Program-made: the position numbers and the translations under genes | Part shown: piece by piece, positions 63,439 through 64,000 of the stretch | Numbering within the stretch: position 1 is the first letter of the stretch | Layout of the letters: each line of letters starts with the position of its first letter | The notes under the pieces: model-generated | The model's input: the letters and a program-made list of their open reading frames with translations, nothing else | Databases searched by the model: none | What the model was told of the DNA's origin: nothing | From: Chryseobacterium indologenes | GTDB lineage: Bacteria; Bacteroidota; Bacteroidia; Flavobacteriales; Weeksellaceae | Assembly (NCBI GenBank): GCA_016025055.1 | Contig: CP065590.1 | Coordinates: forward strand, 4,836,001 to 4,900,000 | Reading direction: 5' to 3' | Length of the DNA: 64,000 bases

Positions 63439-64000
63439 TTAATTGTATGTCGCTTGGAATGTCCGTAATTTAGTTTTAAAGCCATTTTTCCAATTAGAAT
63501 AATCTGTAACATCCTGGTCAATTTCTGTTTTAGTTGGTAATAGCGGAATTGTTGAAGTCCCTCCATCGTGTTCCGTCACGGAATATTTTCCGAATAAATT
63601 TAAAAGAAAGTCAACGTCTGTTTGCTCTGTGACGATATAGCTTGATAAATTACCCTTTTTTAAATGAATGTTTTTAGAAAACCGCTCGTAAGTTTTATTG
63701 GATAAAACTTCCTCAACAGAGCGTTCCAACAACATCCTAAATCTTTTTCTTGCAGAATCAAGTTTGGTTTCTCGTCCGTGTGCATCAGTTAATGCAAGAG
63801 CATCGTGCTCGGATAATATTCTTCGGATAGAATCAACTCTTTCTTGTACATTTTTAGCTAAATATGGAATTTCATCTGTAACAATACCACTTACCCCATT
63901 GTATTTGTCAATTCCTATTATCGCGCAATCCACTGACGTGATTGCTTTATGTGTATCTATAAGCAGGCGTAAAAATGATAAATCGTGAGTAAATACAACT
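63439..64000 (-). CDS. C-terminal part of an AAA/SMC-like ATPase (runs off the window)
   Basis: The frame is open to the window edge: reading back from the GTG-like start at 63933 it continues into VVFTHDLSFLRLLIDTH, which looks like the H-loop (switch His) region of an ABC/SMC-type AAA ATPase. The visible 187 residues are its helical C-terminal part (NVQERVDSIRRILSEHDAL). Residues upstream are missing. Probably a defence or recombination ATPase carried by the element. Confidence 0.6.
   Translation of the reverse strand, partial: VVFTHDLSFLRLLIDTHKAITSVDCAIIGIDKYNGVSGIVTDEIPYLAKNVQERVDSIRRILSEHDALALTDAHGRETKLDSARKRFRMLLERSVEEVLSNKTYERFSKNIHLKKGNLSSYIVTEQTDVDFLLNLFGKYSVTEHDGGTSTIPLLPTKTEIDQDVTDYSNWKNGFKTKLRTFQATYN

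Larger units (their letters stand above)
56114..64000. mobile_element. Integrative element, one end (continues past the window)
   Basis: The stretch starts with a tyrosine integrase and contains a DUF932 plasmid/phage-like gene, small accessory genes, hairpin-rich spacers, two related HTH proteins and an orphan receiver protein, a set often found on Bacteroidota integrative elements. Conjugation and mobilisation genes are not in view, so it may be an integrative conjugative element or a smaller island. The true ends are not determined. Confidence 0.65.

Noticed and set aside
1..64000. tRNA or rRNA genes
   Set aside because: I saw no T-loop or anticodon-arm pattern that I could support, nor any rRNA-like stretch.

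Overview
The window comes from a Bacteroidota genome, most likely a flavobacterium of the Chryseobacterium type. The evidence is a SusC/SusD pair, a type IX secretion C-terminal sorting domain, a LytS/LytTR two-component pair, a GldA-like ABC ATPase, AT-rich intergenic DNA, TAnnTTTG promoter motifs and a Bacteroidota-type tyrosine integrase. I recognise no rRNA, tRNA or CRISPR. About seventeen genes are broken by one-base gains or losses, nearly all in homopolymers, with coding sense intact on both sides. I read these as sequence errors and give each such gene as one merged feature.

Layout. 0.2-4.6 kb: SusC-like receptor and SusD-like lipoprotein. 4.9-6.1 kb: secreted retropepsin-like protein. 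6.1-7.1 kb: AT-rich gap with one small ORF. 7.15-25.0 kb: a tightly packed biosynthetic operon related to polyunsaturated fatty acid (Pfa) and secondary-lipid synthases. It holds two giant iterative synthases, a free ACP, an alpha/beta-hydrolase, two UGT-type glycosyltransferases fused in one frame, two condensation-fold acyltransferases and a small membrane protein. The likely product is a glycosylated, acylated long-chain polyketide lipid. 25.1-31.0 kb: a defence-like stretch with an RloC-type ATPase/anticodon-nuclease candidate, an XRE regulator, a hairpin-rich spacer and a DUF262/DUF1524 (GmrSD-like) protein. 31.0-32.2 kb: a Tae4 amidase effector with an overlapping immunity-like gene. 32.4-35.3 kb: T9SS cargo and a glycerophosphate-type acyltransferase. 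35.3-38.5 kb: an unusual three-gene membrane/GTPase/coiled-coil operon. 38.6-49.7 kb: housekeeping and envelope genes, including dihydrolipoyl dehydrogenase, OafA-like acyltransferase, LytS/LytTR, a patatin-like protein and tandem secreted paralogues. 49.7-55.6 kb: alpha-L-fucosidase, then a reverse-strand run of membrane and small-ligand-domain genes under an apparent GbsR/MarR-type regulator with two matching palindromes. 55.6-64 kb: one end of an integrative element, with integrase, DUF932 protein, small accessory genes, several strong hairpins, a receiver-domain protein, two related HTH proteins and the C-terminal part of an ATPase that runs off the window.

The candidates most worth follow-up are the glycolipid-type synthase operon with its GT-GT fusion and duplicated flavin-barrel domain, the GTPase triad, the RloC-like gene, and the palindrome-regulated membrane operon.
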